Below, in pieces: positions 61,405 through 64,000 of a DNA stretch of 64,000 nucleotides; positions within the stretch are counted from its first letter, which is position 1, and every line of letters begins with the position of its first letter. Position numbers and translations under genes: made by a program. Location of the stretch: contig NZ_JQFW01000056.1 of the NCBI RefSeq assembly GCF_000753865.1, positions 1-64,000 of the forward strand, in the 5' to 3' direction. The stretch comes from Alteromonas sp. LOR. GTDB taxonomy: Bacteria > Pseudomonadota > Gammaproteobacteria > Enterobacterales > Alteromonadaceae. A model generated the notes under the pieces. The model was not told where the DNA came from and ran no database searches. It saw nothing but the letters and a program-made list of their open reading frames with translations.

Positions 61405-62181
61405 ATGGCGATGAGTGAGTTTTTACCCAATACTGAACGTGTTAAGAGCAAAGCAAGCCTACGCAAACATTTGCGCAAGAGTCTGAGAAAAGTAAGAAAT
61501 AGTATCCCCCCTGAGCAACGTGCACATTCTGCGCTGCAAATTAGCCAACAGCTCAACTCGTTACCCTGCGTGGCCGCAGCAAAAACAATTGCTGGGTATT
61601 TGGTGAATGATGGAGAGCTAGACCTCAGCGCCTTTATGCAGGATGCGTTTACCCGTGCCAAAGATATGCACAAAGAAGTGACGAGCAGCTTCGATTATTC
61701 ATCTACGTCTCTCTCAGCATCAACAGCTGCATCAGCTCTTACATCAGGTCCTAAATCAGCTCTTACAACGATGCCCACCACGTTCTCACTGCCCGTACTA
61801 CATCCTGTTTGTAAAGGCCACCTGCTGTTTCTTGAGTATGGCCCACATACCACGCTGGTAAAAAATAAATACAACATTGATGAGCCTGAACTGGCCTGCC
61901 ACAACGTTGTTCCCACTAGCACCATAGACGTTATTTTAATGCCATTGGTGGGCTTTGATAGCAAAGGCAACCGACTGGGCATGGGCGGCGGTTACTACGA
62001 CCGAACGCTCGTATTTACTCAAATTACTCGATTTACTCAAAAGAAGCCCATTTTGATTGGTATTGCACACGATGAGCAAGAAGTTGAGACCCTGCCCTTT
62101 GAGCCTTGGGATATTCCGGTAGATATTATTGTTACCCCTAAGCGAATACTCTCCTTTTCCGATATTAGGCCCTGGTCCTAA
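61405..62181 (+). CDS. fau: 5-formyltetrahydrofolate cyclo-ligase
   Basis: The enzyme (YgfA) converts 5-formyl-THF with ATP to 5,10-methenyl-THF. Family motifs: RKSLRKVRNSI near the start, DVILMPLVGFDSKGNRLGMGGGYYDRTL (ATP and folate binding) and FEPWDIPVDIIVT at the end. At 258 residues it is about 55 longer than usual. A Ser/Ala/Thr-rich insert (about residues 92-130, with partial repeats SALTS and SALTT) explains much of this. GAGAG precedes the ATG. In E. coli it directly follows ssrS; here three genes lie between. Confidence 0.93.
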   Translation: MAMSEFLPNTERVKSKASLRKHLRKSLRKVRNSIPPEQRAHSALQISQQLNSLPCVAAAKTIAGYLVNDGELDLSAFMQDAFTRAKDMHKEVTSSFDYSSTSLSASTAASALTSGPKSALTTMPTTFSLPVLHPVCKGHLLFLEYGPHTTLVKNKYNIDEPELACHNVVPTSTIDVILMPLVGFDSKGNRLGMGGGYYDRTLVFTQITRFTQKKPILIGIAHDEQEVETLPFEPWDIPVDIIVTPKRILSFSDIRPWS

Positions 62182-62261
62182 GTCTATTTCTTTTAAAGAC
62201 ATAAAGCTGCGATTTTGCGCCTTATCGGTTACACTTCAAGCAAACCAAAAGGAGAGTAACA

Positions 62262-62918
62262 ATGAATCAGAACGCGAAAAAACAAGCAGTGGCAAAAGCG
62301 GCGATAGACTATGTTGAACAAGACAGCATTGTTGGAGTAGGCACAGGTTCAACCGTTAACTTTTTTATTGAAGAATTAGGCAAAATCAAACATAAAATAG
62401 AGGGGGCTGTATCAAGCTCTGAAGCCTCTACTGAAAAACTTAAAGCGTTAGGCATTGAGGTTTTCGAGCTTAACGACGTTAGCAACCTATCGGTGTATAT
62501 TGACGGGGCCGACGAAGTCACCGAACACAAGCATATGATTAAAGGCGGAGGCGCTGCGCTTACACGTGAGAAAATAGTGGCTGGCGTGGCAAAAACATTC
62601 GTGTGTATTGTTGATGACAGTAAGCGCGTTCCTGTCCTCGGTAATTTCCCCCTTCCGGTGGAAGTGATCCCTATGGCGCGCTCTTTTGTGGCTAGAGAAC
62701 TAGTAAAACTGGGTGGCGATCCTGAATACCGTCAAGGTGTTGTGACCGACAATGGCAATGTCATTTTAGATGTCCACAATTTAGACATACTCAATCCTCG
62801 TGAATTAGAGCAAGCAATTAATAATATTCCCGGTGTTGTTACTAACGGAATTTTCGCTTTGCGCGGCGCGGATATCGTGCTTTCAGCAACCGATGAAGGT
62901 GTAAAAACCTTTAAGTGA
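62262..62918 (+). CDS. rpiA: Ribose-5-phosphate isomerase A
   Basis: The 218-residue enzyme interconverts ribose-5-P and ribulose-5-P. Key motifs: [51 protein letters not shown] (catalytic Asp/Glu/Lys) and the end [12 protein letters not shown]. Length is normal. AAGGAGAG precedes the ATG. It lies between fau and serA; in E. coli serA lies between ygfA and rpiA. Confidence 0.97.
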   Translation: MNQNAKKQAVAKAAIDYVEQDSIVGVGTGSTVNFFIEELGKIKHKIEGAVSSSEASTEKLKALGIEVFELNDVSNLSVYIDGADEVTEHKHMIKGGGAALTREKIVAGVAKTFVCIVDDSKRVPVLGNFPLPVEVIPMARSFVARELVKLGGDPEYRQGVVTDNGNVILDVHNLDILNPRELEQAINNIPGVVTNGIFALRGADIVLSATDEGVKTFK

Positions 62919-62961
62919 AATACTCCTTTTAACTGAGGGCGTTTTCTGTTATTTTCCTTTT

Positions 62962-62977
62962 AGACGTCTAGATGGCT
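62962..62977. promoter_or_regulatory. Probable MetJ operator (two met boxes) upstream of serA
   Basis: AGACGTCT is the exact consensus met box and is directly followed by AGATGGCT (6 of 8 matches); MetJ binds two or more adjacent 8-bp boxes. The site lies 49 bp before serA. This would place serA under control of S-adenosylmethionine level. Confidence 0.65.
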
Positions 62978-63025
62978 CAATCCATATTTTCGAACCGAAA
63001 CACAACAGCGAGAGACAGCGAGTTC

Positions 63026-64000
63026 ATGAGTAAAGTTTCACTTGAGAAGGACAAAATCCGAATTTTATTGTTAGAGGGTGTTCACCAGAGCGCGCTCGAA
63101 ACACTGAAAAATAACGGTTACACAAACATTGAGTATCTTAAAACTTCTCTTCCAGAAGATGAGTTGATTGAAAAAATCAAAGATGCCCACTTCGTCGGAC
63201 TTCGTTCTCGTACCCAAATTACTGAGAAGGTGGTGGATGCCGCTAAGAAGCTCGTTGCCATTGGCTGCTTTTGTATTGGTACAAACCAAGTTGACCTAGC
63301 TGCTACTCAGCGCCGCGGTATTCCTGTGTTTAACGCGCCCTTTTCAAACACTCGCTCTGTTGCCGAGCTGGTGCTAGGCCAAATTATTCTTTTACTTCGT
63401 CAAGTGCCAAGCAAAAATGCAAAGGCACACCGCGGAGAATGGGAAAAGACTGCAGTTGGCTCTTACGAAGCAAGAGGCAAAACGCTGGGAATTATTGGGT
63501 ATGGCCACATTGGTACCCAGCTTAGCATCTTGGCAGAACACTTGGGCATGCGCGTGCAGTTTTTTGACATCGAAGACAAGCTAGTGCTGGGTAACTCAGC
63601 TCAAGTTAAGTCTCTAGAGAAACTGCTTAACACCTCTGATGTAGTCACGCTTCACGTGCCTGAGACACCTGAAACGCAAAACATGATAGGTGGAAAAGAG
63701 CTGTCACAAATGAAGCCTGGCAGCATACTCATTAATGCGTCTCGCGGAACAGTGGTTGATATAGACGCGCTATCAGGGGCACTTAAAAGCGGCCAGTTAA
63801 ATGGTGCTGCCATTGACGTATTCCCAGTAGAGCCTAAGTCGAATGGCGAAGAGTTTGAATCACCTTTACGAGAATTCGACAACGTCATTCTTACGCCACA
63901 CGTTGGGGGAAGCACCCAAGAAGCACAAGAGAATATTGGTATTGAAGTGGCGGGTAAGCTTGCAAAATATAGCGATAACGGCTCAACCCTGTCTGCAGTT
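63026..64000 (+). CDS. serA: D-3-phosphoglycerate dehydrogenase (partial at the right edge)
   Basis: The first 325 residues are visible, from ATG 63026-63028; the C-terminal ACT domain is beyond the window. The enzyme starts serine synthesis by oxidising 3-phosphoglycerate with NAD. Visible: substrate loop GLRSRTQI, IGCFCIGTNQVD, the Rossmann motif LGIIGYGHIGTQLSILAE, INASRGTVVD with the active-site Arg and TPHVGGSTQEAQ with the catalytic His. This matches the E. coli SerA type (about 410 residues). Two MetJ-type boxes lie upstream. Serine made here feeds GlyA and the gcv system. Confidence 0.96.
   Translation, partial: MSKVSLEKDKIRILLLEGVHQSALETLKNNGYTNIEYLKTSLPEDELIEKIKDAHFVGLRSRTQITEKVVDAAKKLVAIGCFCIGTNQVDLAATQRRGIPVFNAPFSNTRSVAELVLGQIILLLRQVPSKNAKAHRGEWEKTAVGSYEARGKTLGIIGYGHIGTQLSILAEHLGMRVQFFDIEDKLVLGNSAQVKSLEKLLNTSDVVTLHVPETPETQNMIGGKELSQMKPGSILINASRGTVVDIDALSGALKSGQLNGAAIDVFPVEPKSNGEEFESPLREFDNVILTPHVGGSTQEAQENIGIEVAGKLAKYSDNGSTLSAV

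Overview
The window reads as chromosomal DNA of a marine gammaproteobacterium of the order Alteromonadales, most likely Alteromonas. This is inferred from gene order and protein character: the ygfB-pepP-ubiH-ubiI block, a 6S RNA gene near fau-rpiA-serA, a NagP/NagK/NagB-II/NagR type N-acetylglucosamine system with a large TonB-dependent receptor, and moderate GC. No database search was possible. There are no tRNA or rRNA genes, no intact insertion sequence, no CRISPR array and no prophage.

Region 1 (1-16.9 kb) is a mixed set of envelope and signalling genes: a cut-off serine hydrolase, a relic of an S9 peptidase, a RIO kinase, a DUF3015/DUF4105 pair, a PEP-CTERM-like surface protein, an IalB-like protein, a PQQ-type sugar dehydrogenase, a PilZ protein, a RhlE-type helicase, a DUF6174 lipoprotein, and a type IV pilin gene lying just upstream of a GGDEF-EAL protein. 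Region 2 (16.9-30.6 kb) holds a DJ-1/PfpI protein, an ABC exporter whose permease is fused to an M1-type peptidase, small stress-type membrane proteins, and several hydrolases. One hydrolase appears to have replaced the 5' ends of two divergent genes, leaving both as pseudogenes. Region 3 (30.8-35.4 kb) is the glycine cleavage operon gcvT-gcvH-gcvP.

Region 4 (36.5-49.7 kb) is a complete chitin/N-acetylglucosamine system: outer-membrane receptor, GH20 hexosaminidase, inner-membrane transporter NagP, kinase NagK, deacetylase NagA, deaminase NagB-II, and the LacI-type repressor NagR, which overlaps a flavin-dependent halogenase gene. Four copies of an 18-bp palindrome close to AATGACAACGCTGTCATT tie the receptor, the nag operon and nagR into one regulon. 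Region 5 (49.7-57 kb) has a LysR regulator, an exported M24 peptidase and the ubiI-ubiH-pepP-ygfB set. Region 6 (57.4-64 kb) has 6S RNA, ribokinase, nucleoside hydrolase, a hybrid histidine kinase, 5-formyl-THF cyclo-ligase, rpiA and the start of serA. Nucleoside hydrolase, ribokinase and RpiA would together feed nucleoside ribose into the pentose phosphate pathway. serA carries a probable MetJ operator.

The most unusual feature is a scatter of about ten degenerate tandem arrays with periods of 13-16 bp. Each has its own unit sequence and each lies downstream of a stop codon. In three cases (41.15, 36.53 and 61.2 kb) the first unit contains the last codons and stop of the gene itself, so the arrays look like amplified gene 3' ends. 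In-frame duplications of 18 and 21 bp inside nagB-II and pepP may come from the same process.
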